Shown in pieces: positions 51,543 to 59,736 of a stretch of DNA of 64,000 bases. The notes beneath the pieces are model-generated. The model searched no databases, was not told where the DNA came from, and saw only the letters and a program-made list of their open reading frames with translations. Origin of the DNA: Lyngbya sp. PCC 8106 (GTDB lineage Bacteria; Cyanobacteriota; Cyanobacteriia; Cyanobacteriales; Microcoleaceae); NCBI RefSeq assembly GCF_000169095.1, contig NZ_AAVU01000004.1:124001-188000 (forward strand). The letters are read 5' to 3'. The position numbers and the translations under genes were made by a program. How positions within the stretch are numbered: the first letter of the stretch is position 1; every line of letters begins with the position of its first letter.

Positions 51543-51702
51543 GACTGTTTTTATCAGGTTTATTTCAGGGGCGGAATTACCTCAAGGGGTTAAGGTTGAC
51601 GTAAAATTTCACCGAGTTTATTCTTTTTACTGTCATTTGTTGATATCGGATTTAAACCCAAACTAAAAAGAAGGCTAACCCCAGTCAAAATCAGGCAATA
51701 AT

Positions 51703-52053
51703 ATGAACTTAAATCTCAGTGGTTGGGCTTTTGTTTTGATCGCAGCAATCAATAACTCGATGGGGAGTTTACTTCTGAAAAAATCCCGTTTAGTTGCTAC
51801 AGATTCTAGTCTTCTAGGCTTACTGTTGTCTCCTTGGTTTCTGGCTGGATTAGGGGTTTATGGCATTAACGTGATTTTGTTTGCCAAAGCCTTAGAAAAA
51901 TTGCCCGTTTCTGTCGCTTACCCCGTTTTTGCTGGAATTGGATTTAGTTTAATTGCGGTGGCGGGAGGTTGGTTCTTCGGGGAACGATTGGAGATTAATC
52001 AATGGATAGGGTTAGGAATGATCCTCGCAGGGATTATAATCATGTCACGTTAA
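51703..52053 (+). CDS. Small multidrug resistance (SMR)-like membrane protein
   Basis: A 116-residue protein with four hydrophobic segments, the SMR/EamA-half layout. LEKLPVSVAYPVFAGIGFSLIAVAGGWFFGERL is the conserved third-helix region of EmrE-type proteins. The critical Glu of helix one (EmrE Glu14) appears to be Asn here (AAINNSMGSLLLK), so proton-coupled drug export is unlikely. A polyprenyl-phosphate sugar flippase (ArnE/F-like) fits better, and the next gene makes a polyprenyl-phosphate sugar precursor. This functional link is inference. It lies 44 bp upstream of that gene, in one operon. Confidence 0.78.
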   Translation: MNLNLSGWAFVLIAAINNSMGSLLLKKSRLVATDSSLLGLLLSPWFLAGLGVYGINVILFAKALEKLPVSVAYPVFAGIGFSLIAVAGGWFFGERLEINQWIGLGMILAGIIIMSR

Positions 52054-52097
52054 GAAATGCCAGGATTATGATCATCTCTTAACGAAATTTAAGTGGT

Positions 52098-53183
52098 GTG
52101 AACGAGGATCGAAAAATGAAAGAGACTTATCAAGAAAAAATCTCTTTATCCGCGAAATCCAATGATATCTCAGAGGATGATTCTTCTCTAGAGTCTCAAC
52201 AAAGTCAAGGTTTAGAGATCATTAAATTATTGCGTCCTCATCAATGGACAAAAAACCTTTTCTGTCTAGCCGGGGTGATTTTTGGGGAACGATTATTAGA
52301 ACCTCAGTCTATCCTTTTGGGTGGTTTAACCGTTGCTTTATTTTCGGCAATGGCATCAGCCGTTTATATCTTTAACGATATTCAAGATGTAGAACGAGAT
52401 CGCCGACATCCTAAAAAACGATTTCGTCCAATTGCGAGTGGCAAAATTAGGATTAAAACCGCTTTTTGTATCGGGTTATTTTTAGCAACATTTTCAATCG
52501 TTGGAACCTCTCATTTAGGATGGGCAACTTTAACCTGTGTGTTACTTTATGCTATCAATAACATCTTTTATTCTCTCCATCTCAAAAATCAACCTCTATT
52601 TGATGTTAGTTGTATTGCCTTTGGTTTTGTCTTGCGACTCTTAGCGGGAATCTATGCTTTAGGGGATATTCCCACCGCTTGGATTACCCTCTGTACCTTT
52701 TTTCTGACTCTCTTTCTAGGATTTGCTAAACGCCGAGCCGAACTTTTAGCCCTTCTCAATCAAAATATTAACTCTGAATTAACATCAAATCTAGAATCAG
52801 AATTTCAACCCCATCAAACCCCTCTTGTTAATCGACATTATCTCCAACTCTTTTATCAACGGGGTCAAGCCAATAAACAACGTCCAGTTTTAGAACAATA
52901 TACCCTTCCTTTTTTAGATTCTTTACTCAATAGCACCGCAACCATGACGATTATGTGTTATGCGTTGTTTACCATTGCCTCAGATAAAAATCCCTCACTG
53001 GTAATCACGGTGCCGATCGTTTACTATGCCGTCATGCACTATAAATGGATGGTGACAGTTCTGGCGATTGGAGAAGAACCGGATCGGATTGTGCTGAAAG
53101 ATCGGATGATTAAATTAAGCTTAATAATTTGGTTAGTTGCCTATCTAGCGATTGTATATTTAGACATTCATTTGTTTGTCTAA
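52098..53183 (+). CDS. UbiA-family decaprenyl-phosphate phosphoribosyltransferase-like protein
   Basis: A 361-residue UbiA-fold membrane prenyltransferase. LRPHQWTKNLFCLAGVIFG and NDIQDVERDRRHPKKRFRPIASG (the N-D-x-x-D-x-x-x-D motif that binds phosphate through Mg) match DPPR synthases, which join PRPP to polyprenyl phosphate. A second motif appears as LGFAKRRAELLAL. A 45-residue polar insert (about 222-265) follows it. GTG start; an ATG lies six codons on. It likely acts with the SMR-like protein upstream in a lipid-linked pentose pathway. In this organism the sugar product is unproven. Confidence 0.85.
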   Translation: MNEDRKMKETYQEKISLSAKSNDISEDDSSLESQQSQGLEIIKLLRPHQWTKNLFCLAGVIFGERLLEPQSILLGGLTVALFSAMASAVYIFNDIQDVERDRRHPKKRFRPIASGKIRIKTAFCIGLFLATFSIVGTSHLGWATLTCVLLYAINNIFYSLHLKNQPLFDVSCIAFGFVLRLLAGIYALGDIPTAWITLCTFFLTLFLGFAKRRAELLALLNQNINSELTSNLESEFQPHQTPLVNRHYLQLFYQRGQANKQRPVLEQYTLPFLDSLLNSTATMTIMCYALFTIASDKNPSLVITVPIVYYAVMHYKWMVTVLAIGEEPDRIVLKDRMIKLSLIIWLVAYLAIVYLDIHLFV

Positions 53184-53326
53184 ACCGAGACGATAATCAC
53201 CGTAGCTTAACCTTTGATTTTTGCCTCGACAAACCAGAGATTAAAAAATCTGCATCATCTCTGACAACCACTCGCCAAAAATGGGTGAATAATGAAAGTT
53301 TAACTTGTGTTAGGAGTAAACAACTC

Positions 53327-54529
53327 ATGGGTCGCGCTACGAAAGCTGTATTAGCCTATTCCGGTGGAGTCGATACCTCTGTCTGTATTCCCTATTTAAA
53401 AAATGAGTTTGGAGTCGAAGGAGTCATCACGCTAGCCGCTGACTTAGGACAGGGAGATGAACTCGAACCGATTAAGCAAAAAGCACTTGATTCTGGTGCC
53501 GAGGAGTCTCTTGTAATTGATGTGCGGGAGAGATTTGTCAACGAGTTCGCCTTTCCCGCCATTCAAGCCAATGCGTTTTATGAAAATCGCTATCCTCTCT
53601 CAACGGCTTTGGCTCGTCCACTGATTGCTCAAATTTTAGTCGAAGCTGCCGAAAAATATGGGGCGGATGCGATTGCTCACGGGTGTACCGGAAAGGGAAA
53701 TGATCAGGTGCGTTTTGATGTTTCGATTACCGCACTCAACCCGAAACTGAAAATTCTCGCACCCGCCCGAGAATGGGGAATGAGTCGGGAAGAAACGATT
53801 GCTTATGGGGAAAAATGCGGAATTCAGTCTCCGGTGAAAAAGTCCTCTCCCTATAGCTTAGACCGCAACTTGTTGGGAATGGCAATCGAAGCCGGGCCAC
53901 TGGAAGATCCTTGGGTAGAAGCCCCCAAAGATGTCTATCGCCTCACCAAAGCGATTGAAGACACGCCCAACGAACCCGAATATGTAGAAATTGGCTTTGA
54001 AAAAGGGATTCCCGTCAGTTTAAACGGAGAATTTCTGGGTGGGGTGGCTTTGATTACCAAGCTCAATCAAATGTCAGGTAATCACGGTGTCGGACGAATT
54101 GACATGATTGAAAACCGTTTAGTCGGGATTAAGTCTCGCGAGATTTATGAATGTCCGGCGATGACGGTGTTAATTCATGCTCATCGGGATCTCGAAAGTT
54201 TAACCTTAACGGCAGATGTGACGCGCTATAAGCGGGGAATTGAAGAAACTTATAGCCAGCTTGTTTACAATGGTTTGTGGTTTAGCCCGTTGAAAGGAGC
54301 GCTCGATGCCTTTGTTCAGCAGACGCAAGAAAGAGTGACTGGAGTTGTGCGGGTAAAACTGTTTAAGGGCAATGCGATCATGGTTGGGCGTCAATCTGCA
54401 AATTCCCTCTATAGCATGGATTTGGCAACTTACGGATCAGAAGATGTCTTCGATCACAAAGCGGCTGAAGGGTTTATCTATATTTGGGGATTACCGACAC
54501 GAGTTTGGTCTGAGAAACTGAGACAGTAA
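53327..54529 (+). CDS. argG: Argininosuccinate synthase
   Basis: ArgG (400 residues) joins citrulline and aspartate with ATP to give argininosuccinate. The P-loop-like AYSGGVDTSVCIPYLKNEFG is at the start, followed by ALARPLIAQILVEAA, GCTGKGNDQVRFD, and the C-terminal GRQSANSLYSMDLATYGSEDVFDH. The frame is open 66 codons further upstream, but the ATG at 53327 follows TAGGAG and gives the usual start, so I use it. Cotranscription with the previous gene is possible (143-bp gap). It is followed by a mobile element. Confidence 0.97.
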   Translation: MGRATKAVLAYSGGVDTSVCIPYLKNEFGVEGVITLAADLGQGDELEPIKQKALDSGAEESLVIDVRERFVNEFAFPAIQANAFYENRYPLSTALARPLIAQILVEAAEKYGADAIAHGCTGKGNDQVRFDVSITALNPKLKILAPAREWGMSREETIAYGEKCGIQSPVKKSSPYSLDRNLLGMAIEAGPLEDPWVEAPKDVYRLTKAIEDTPNEPEYVEIGFEKGIPVSLNGEFLGGVALITKLNQMSGNHGVGRIDMIENRLVGIKSREIYECPAMTVLIHAHRDLESLTLTADVTRYKRGIEETYSQLVYNGLWFSPLKGALDAFVQQTQERVTGVVRVKLFKGNAIMVGRQSANSLYSMDLATYGSEDVFDHKAAEGFIYIWGLPTRVWSEKLRQ

Positions 54530-54577
54530 GGGCAATTCAGCCTATATTTTAGATCTCCGACAAACAACATTAATAAG

Positions 54578-54608
54578 CCCGCCCTGATCGTTATTTTGTA
54601 GGGGCGGG
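54578..54608. terminator. GC-rich hairpin after argG
   Basis: CCCGCCC (54578-54584) and GGGGCGGG (54601-54608) form a strong stem over a 16-base loop ending in TTATTTTGTA. It lies about 50 bp past the argG stop and may end its transcript, though there is no T run behind it. The right-hand arm also takes part in a longer inverted repeat around element B. Confidence 0.5.
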
Positions 54609-55105
54609 TTCCGCGAAAATGTATGTGTTTTTAGTCACAAGTTATCTGAACCCACTCAACAGATGAACAGCTTTTCCCACGGGTGACTGTGAGCAGGTTG
54701 ATACAAGATTATTGACCCGAAAAAATTGGGGTACAAGCCCCGTCCTTGAGGACGGCTTGATGCTAAACTTTCTTTTGTGGAAAGGGTAATCAACCACACT
54801 AAAAACCCAGTCGCCGAAAAGGCAGCGCACCTTGACGCACTGAAGTTATGGGGTTCCGTACAGGAAAGCTTGTACGCTTATTAGCGCGCAACGCAACAAG
54901 TACAGAGAAACCAAGATTTTAGGTTTTGAACTGTAGGGTAGGGCATACCCAAACAGGCTGATGAAATGGAGCAAAACGCTTGAGGAGAGTCCATCTCTGG
55001 TATAGATAGGTCGCCCTATCTGTATTAAGTGGACTCGCTGAACCAAGAATCCCCGCCGTTTACGGCGTGGGAGTGTCAAAACATACATCTAGGTGGAACC
55101 CGCCC
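54601..55105. repeat. Inverted repeat flanking element B
   Basis: GGGCGGGTTCC then ATGTATGT (54602-54626) is mirrored by ACATACAT then GGAACCCGCCC (55081-55105). Both halves match perfectly with a short unlike spacer between them. The right arm begins at the first base after the element's right end. This suggests the element lies inside an older palindromic repeat. Confidence 0.6.
54712..55080 (+). mobile_element. Element B: TnpB-less IS200/IS605-type element with omega-RNA-like interior (family 1)
   Basis: About 369 bp, matching element A (6335-6700) on the opposite strand. The left end is TTGACCCGAAAAAATTGGGG, followed by the hairpin CCGTCCTTGAGGACGG. The right end is CCCCGCCGTTTACGGCGTGGG then AGTGTCAAA. 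The interior keeps the hairpins seen in A: CGTACA/TGTACG at 54857-54876 and AGATAGG-TCGC-CCTATCT at 55004-55021, plus CTGAACCAAGAATCCCCGCC near the right end. No transposase or TnpB reading frame is present; the small minus-strand frames are not genes. It lies 180 bp after argG in the same direction. Confidence 0.75.
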
Positions 55106-55126
55106 TTACAATACGGGTTACTATCT

Positions 55127-56152
55127 TTAGAGGGAAAGCAGTAAGGGTTTAAATCCGTGTTTAATCGAGACTCGGCCGATCATATCCATTTTGTCAACAG
55201 TGATTTGATTGCGTCCCCAAGAAAAATTGGTGTAAATTTTTTCAAATTCTAGCAACATCGCTTCCGCAAAACAGGCAAACAGTTGACGGGCGGGAAACTG
55301 CATATTGACGATTTTCATAATTTTCCAGTCAATATCGAGAGAATGTTCCACAATACCGCCTTCTAGGATGTGAACGCCGGGGTGTTGAAGTTTAGTCGCC
55401 ATATTCTTCGGATAACCCCCATCAATCAGCAGACAGGGTTGCTGTAAGCGACTAGGATCGATATCCACCCCTTTCGCCATACTCGCCACCCAAACCACCA
55501 CATTTGCTTGGGGAAGTGCTTCTTCTAGCCCTAATATTTTGCCGCGTCCGAGTTCACCTTGCAGGTTTTGTAGACGTTCGCGATCGCGAGCAATCAATAA
55601 CAATTCTCCCACTTGAGTTCGTTGGTTAAGCCAGCGACAAACCGCACTGCCAATATCTCCTGTCGCGCCACAAACTGCAACTGTCGCATTGGATAAATCA
55701 ATTCCCAACTTCGGCGCCATTTGTTCAACTTGACTGCAAATAATGTAAGCCGTGTGGGTATTTCCGGTTGTAAACCGCTCAAACTCTAGCTTGATATTGC
55801 GGACTTGCTTGATCTTCTCTAAGTTAAAATTCTCAAAAATGATCGAGGAGAACCCACCCAAGGCGGTGATATTAATGCCGTGTTTTTGAGCATGAGCCAT
55901 CGCATTAATGATCTTGCGTGTCGCGGCTTTAATACGACGACTGGCCAACATTTCGGGCAGAAAACAGGATTCGACATAACGGCCTTCAATCACTTGGCCT
56001 GTAACACTTGTCACCTTAATCTCATCCACAATTTGGGGAGGCGCACTGCACCAAAAATCCAACCCCTGATCGGCATATTCTGGATAACCCAAGTCTTTAG
56101 CAACCAACTGGGCGTGTTCCAAACTTGTCAGATGACCAATTAAACCAAACAT
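55127..56152 (-). CDS. aar: Long-chain acyl-ACP reductase
   Basis: AAR (341 residues) reduces fatty acyl-ACP to the aldehyde with NADPH, the first step of cyanobacterial alkane synthesis. The start FGLIGHLTSLEHAQLVAKDLGYPEYADQG is diagnostic. The NADPH motif is GATGDIGSA (162-170), and the catalytic Cys294 is in QFPARQLFACFAEAML. Length equals that of other AARs. It lies about 240 bp downstream of ado, the usual ado-aar order. The gap between them holds short tandem repeats that may uncouple their transcription. Confidence 0.97.
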   Translation of the reverse strand: MFGLIGHLTSLEHAQLVAKDLGYPEYADQGLDFWCSAPPQIVDEIKVTSVTGQVIEGRYVESCFLPEMLASRRIKAATRKIINAMAHAQKHGINITALGGFSSIIFENFNLEKIKQVRNIKLEFERFTTGNTHTAYIICSQVEQMAPKLGIDLSNATVAVCGATGDIGSAVCRWLNQRTQVGELLLIARDRERLQNLQGELGRGKILGLEEALPQANVVVWVASMAKGVDIDPSRLQQPCLLIDGGYPKNMATKLQHPGVHILEGGIVEHSLDIDWKIMKIVNMQFPARQLFACFAEAMLLEFEKIYTNFSWGRNQITVDKMDMIGRVSIKHGFKPLLLSL

Positions 56153-56391
56153 AGTCCATCACTACACTTTTAGATAGATTTTAGATTGTAACTTGACCGA
56201 GGGCTGGATTACAGTTATCAGTGACCAGTTACCAAGTACCGTGCAGTTAACAGTGAACAAGTACCATGCAGTGAAAACAGTGAACAGTTCTAGAGTAACC
56301 AGTACCAAGAAAACTGATAACTGATAACTGATAACTGATAACTGAAAACTGTTCCCTGTTCACTGAAAACTGTTCCCTGTGGGCGGTGAAT
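56153..56391. repeat. Tandem and dispersed short repeats between ado and aar
   Basis: About 240 bp made largely of short repeats: CTGATAA in about four tandem copies (about 56309-56340), a longer unit of AAAACTGTTCCCTGT type repeated around 56345-56380, and several AACAGTGAACAG or ACCAGTACC-like copies before it. This is STRR-type noncoding DNA; GTTCCCT also recurs at 33396. No gene seen. Confidence 0.85.
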
Positions 56392-57087
56392 TTAAGCCGT
56401 AGTCAGACCGTGGGCAGACATCCGCATGATTTCCCGAGTCGTGAACCCAATGTTGTTGAGAGCCTCACCGTAAGCAATCATAAAGTCTTCCACAAGAGCA
56501 TCTTTTTCCATTCCCAGGATATGTGCATCATTCTCAACTTCGTTGAGCATTTTCCACACCAGAGGTAAATTCTGACTGTTGGCTTCTTGGAGTTCAGCCT
56601 TAGACTCCTCAAAATGAGCCTTCAGCCATTCTTCTCCGAAGTTGAGGTGCATATACTCATCATCGACAACGCCTTCGGTAATCTTGCGAGCAAAGGGGTC
56701 AGCAACCGGAATATAGATATTGTAAGCCGCGATCGCAAAACTTTCGATAATCAAAGATTGAATCAGTAAGCAAGTGACCACCTTTCCTTGGGCGGCTGCA
56801 TCTTTAAAATTCTGATGCAACTGGCTAAAAAATTGGTGAGCATAGTCCATATCCGCAGTCACTTCTAGATTGCGACCACAGGCTTGGAATCCTTTCATGT
56901 GACGCTTTTCCATCTTAGAGAGGCGTACTAACTCATCTTTTTGATCGGGCAACATTTCCCCCAGCTTGATGTAGTTGTCGTGGGCTACTTGTTCCCCCTC
57001 AATTACAATCGCATTAATTCGGCTGTAGGCATCTTTGTAAGTATTGGTGTTAAAGTCGATTTCTGCAATAGCTTCAAGCTGTGGCAT
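56392..57087 (-). CDS. ado: Aldehyde-deformylating oxygenase
   Basis: ADO (231 residues) turns fatty aldehydes into alkanes and formate using a di-iron site, ferredoxin and oxygen. All iron ligands are in place at canonical positions: Glu32 (EGEQVAH), Glu60 and His63 (KMEKRHMKG), Glu115 (LIIESFAIAAY), Glu144 and His147 (DDEYMHLNFG). The length and the C-terminal EIMRMSAHGL are typical. It pairs with aar 240 bp downstream. Together they make odd-chain hydrocarbons that enter cyanobacterial membranes (established for the family). Confidence 0.98.
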   Translation of the reverse strand: MPQLEAIAEIDFNTNTYKDAYSRINAIVIEGEQVAHDNYIKLGEMLPDQKDELVRLSKMEKRHMKGFQACGRNLEVTADMDYAHQFFSQLHQNFKDAAAQGKVVTCLLIQSLIIESFAIAAYNIYIPVADPFARKITEGVVDDEYMHLNFGEEWLKAHFEESKAELQEANSQNLPLVWKMLNEVENDAHILGMEKDALVEDFMIAYGEALNNIGFTTREIMRMSAHGLTTA

Positions 57088-57533
57088 AGGTTTATTAGCT
57101 CCTCATCACAGATGAGTTCAATGAGTTTACGATTGATTTTGACAGAACGCGAGATCTTGAAAGATCAAGTTCGCTTTTGGGTTGGGGCATGGTTTAAGAT
57201 CGGATTCGATCTCAAACGCTTAGTCTAACGCAAACATACGTTTTTTTTAGGATTCAGCGTTCACCCGGTCTGGAAGTGATTCGGCGCTAACATCAGACTG
57301 GTGTTGATCTGATCACCCTCTTCGGAGAGGATTGAAATCACACTCAATGTTGATCGACCGATAACCCTTCCTACTTAGGAGAAAATACTGAACCTATAGT
57401 TACTTTACCTATTTAAGCGAAGATTTGGCTAATTTTGTCCCCTCTCAGGAAGGATTGGTCAATAAATTCATCTAAATTCCCGTTTATATAAGTTTCGCTT
57501 AATTTTTTTTCCTTTATACCTCGCACAATACTT
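57088..57533. other. Intergenic region upstream of ado
   Basis: About 445 bp. It should hold the minus-strand ado promoter and the 5' region of the broken permease gene, but I cannot point to a convincing -35/-10 pair. The plus-strand frame crossing 57141-57228 is a shadow. Nothing else is recognised. Confidence 0.4.
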
Positions 57534-58282
57534 ATGGGAAAATTGATCCAATCCTCAAAATTTCTCAAAAGCCTAAGTTTAGCTTTACTGTTGCTCGGAG
57601 CCGTGATTGTACTGTTCTACAAAACCTGTACAAAACGTCGCATTACAACACTTTTGCACTGTTTGCTTCCTGTTTCAAACCAGGACTGTCGGCAGCACCC
57701 TGTCCACAGGCTGAAAATCGGCTGGAACCCAACCTATTATTGAGTTTTCAATCACAACTTTGGATCTCTACTCCACTATTTTCAGGAAATTTAAAACTGA
57801 TGGCTTTACTCAGTTACCTTTTTACAGGCTGCCCACTAGACAAGAATTCTCTGGGATGTCAAGCCTTAAATGCTTTAATCGCTTGGTTTTCGCGTTTTTT
57901 GATTGTATCACATTCAGAAAATACCTTGAAGCCACTCAAAGTAACGCAAATCGTATACTAGATTACATCTCTTGATGGGGCGAACCGTTGGCAGATTTTG
58001 TGGCAAGTGATTCTTCCCTGTGCTAGACCTGCATTAGTGACTCTATTTTTGTTTACTTTTATTGGGGAGTGGAATGATCTATTTAAACCCCTGGTTTTTA
58101 CCACTCGGCCTGAACTCCAAACTGTACAGTTAGCCCTCGCTGAATTTCAAGAACAATTTACCAGTAATTGGTCTTTGATGATGGCTGCGGTTGTGATTTC
58201 GACAATCCCTGTCGTTGTTTTGTTTCTTCTGGGTCAGCGGCAATTTATTCGCGGTATTGCTGCGACTGGAATTAAAAATTAG
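57534..58282 (+). pseudogene. Broken sugar ABC-transporter permease (MalG-like)
   Basis: The start (about 57534-57620) reads like the first membrane helix of a carbohydrate permease (KFLKSLSLALLLLGAVIVLF). The end (57962-58282) is the C-terminal part of one: LDGANRWQILWQVILPCARPALV is the EAA loop that contacts the ATPase, followed by LFLFTFIGEWNDLFKPLVF and the final helix. Between them, 57621-57961 encodes nothing alike and contains stops in the frame. A normal gene has about 480 bp there, so the middle was replaced or lost. The partner permease, binding protein and ATPase genes are absent. Confidence 0.8.
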
Positions 58283-58388
58283 AGTTCATAGTTGCTCAAA
58301 ACTAACCTTCTGTGTAATGTGATGGTGTGCATTAGCTCTCTCAACCCTAGATTAATGTTGGAGTAGAGAACCAATAAAAACTTAAATT

Positions 58389-58640
58389 ATGCAACCCGAC
58401 CATTCACAACCTTCTCCGTCTCAACCTCTCCCGGACAATATTCGTCTATGGTGCTGTACTCGCAGATCATCGACACCCAATGTTCAGTACAGTCCTTCGG
58501 TGCGTCGTCGAGGTTTGAGCGTTTTGGAAATCTATTTTTGTCATCTGCGGGGGACTCTGCTGGTGTGGGAGTCTTTACCCCATTCCTCTCTCCTCCCCAC
58601 CAAACTCGCCACTCGCCTCACGCATCTAGGTCTAATTTAA
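58389..58640 (+). CDS. Small hypothetical protein
   Basis: An 83-codon frame starting with ATG. The N-terminus is Pro/Ser/Gln-rich (MQPDHSQPSPSQPLPDN) and the rest has no recognisable domain. It lies between the broken permease and the next gene. A second frame on the same strand overlaps it. I cannot tell whether it is translated; the proline-rich start and ATG are the only points in its favour. Confidence 0.3.
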   Translation: MQPDHSQPSPSQPLPDNIRLWCCTRRSSTPNVQYSPSVRRRGLSVLEIYFCHLRGTLLVWESLPHSSLLPTKLATRLTHLGLI

Positions 58641-58785
58641 CTCGATAGTTTTGCCGTTGTGAAGAATTGCTTTTCTATTGTCCAACTCGCTCAATTGCTA
58701 AAATTGACCGAAAAACCCTGATTTTAAAATCAAGCTCAATTAAGTTGGATTGTATAGAACCTCTCAATTAGGAGCAATAGAAGCA

Positions 58786-59163
58786 ATGACGGCAGATCAA
58801 TTTCAAGTTTTAGTCGATAGACGATATGCACGAGCAGGATTTGTGATTACTCAACTCATTGAAACTGAATGGCGACGGGTACTACGAGAACTCGATGGTC
58901 TTGATGTAGACGGCTGTGAGGTAGCAAGAGCGGCCTATTTGCTTGGACAATTTCAGATGCTGGATAAATTAATGGCGGCGTTGTCAGAAGGTAGTTTGAG
59001 TTCTGATTATGAAATAGAAGCTCAATGGCGTGAGAAACTCGTAGAACGGGTTGTTGAAGGATTTAATCTAGATTTTAATACTCCTCAATCTTCACTGAGA
59101 AGATACAAAAGTTTAGCCCAACAAGTCGCTGAGGTGTGTGGACTAGAGGTGGTTGAGGACTAA
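58786..59163 (+). CDS. Hypothetical soluble helical protein
   Basis: A 125-residue protein from the ATG at 58786 (MTADQFQVLVDRRYARAGFVI); the frame is open 12 codons further upstream from a TTG, but TAGGAG and AGAAG lie right before this ATG. The sequence is amphipathic and helical (TEWRRVLRELDGLDVDGCEVARAAYLLGQFQML), without membrane segments. I recognise no family. It is convergent with the DUF2288 gene, 73 bp away. Confidence 0.65.
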   Translation: MTADQFQVLVDRRYARAGFVITQLIETEWRRVLRELDGLDVDGCEVARAAYLLGQFQMLDKLMAALSEGSLSSDYEIEAQWREKLVERVVEGFNLDFNTPQSSLRRYKSLAQQVAEVCGLEVVED

Positions 59164-59236
59164 AGTCTTGATGAAGAAGCTCGGGGAGGATAAACTCGCT
59201 CTAAGGCTCCATCTCATTCCTCCCCATTCTTCACAT

Positions 59237-59530
59237 TTAAGCTGAGAGTTCCTGCACTAAGACAAATGGATCTACAATCAGTGCATTAAACCGTTGAGAT
59301 CGGTTATTGTTCCACACACTAACCTGCTCCATAGAGGGTTTGTAAATAAGTTGTTCATTGATCCAACTCTGTACAGATGATGTATTATCGTTAGCGATCG
59401 CCTCGCCAACATCGAGTAAATCAAGGTCTTCGTTGACAACCACAACCACTTCTCGTTCGTGATGAGGAATCAACCATTCCCATCTAGCTTCATCTAAATT
59501 TTCTGCGAGTTGTTCTCTCAATTCCGGCAT
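59237..59530 (-). CDS. DUF2288 family protein
   Basis: A 97-residue protein. MPELREQLAENLDEARWEWLIPH and DLLDVGEAIANDNTSSVQSWINEQLIYKPS, with FNALIVDPFVLVQEL at the end, match DUF2288, a small conserved bacterial family of unknown function. The frame is open eight codons further up, but the ATG at 59528-59530 gives the standard start. It seems soluble. Single gene. Confidence 0.85.
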   Translation of the reverse strand: MPELREQLAENLDEARWEWLIPHHEREVVVVVNEDLDLLDVGEAIANDNTSSVQSWINEQLIYKPSMEQVSVWNNNRSQRFNALIVDPFVLVQELSA

Positions 59531-59736
59531 GATCTTTCCTGAGTTCTTCACCACAGTCTTAAAAGACGTTTTATTAGTCTAACGTTTATGGGGATAATTT
59601 TGTTTGGATTACCCAGATTGATCTATCCTCACCAAACAATCTAACGCTGACATCGATTCTACTCCGTTGAAGGATTCTATTATTTATTTTAGACTTAAAC
59701 CGGGTATTTTCAGCGGGAAGTGATGGGTTATAACTG

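Noticed and set aside
54642..55088. Two minus-strand frames (62 and 80 codons) in element B
   Set aside because: They are fragments of the same antisense frame as in element A, with no start site support and no protein-like conservation.
57740..57975. Two overlapping frames in the middle of the broken permease
   Set aside because: Neither resembles a known protein; they overlap each other and lie in the replaced segment.
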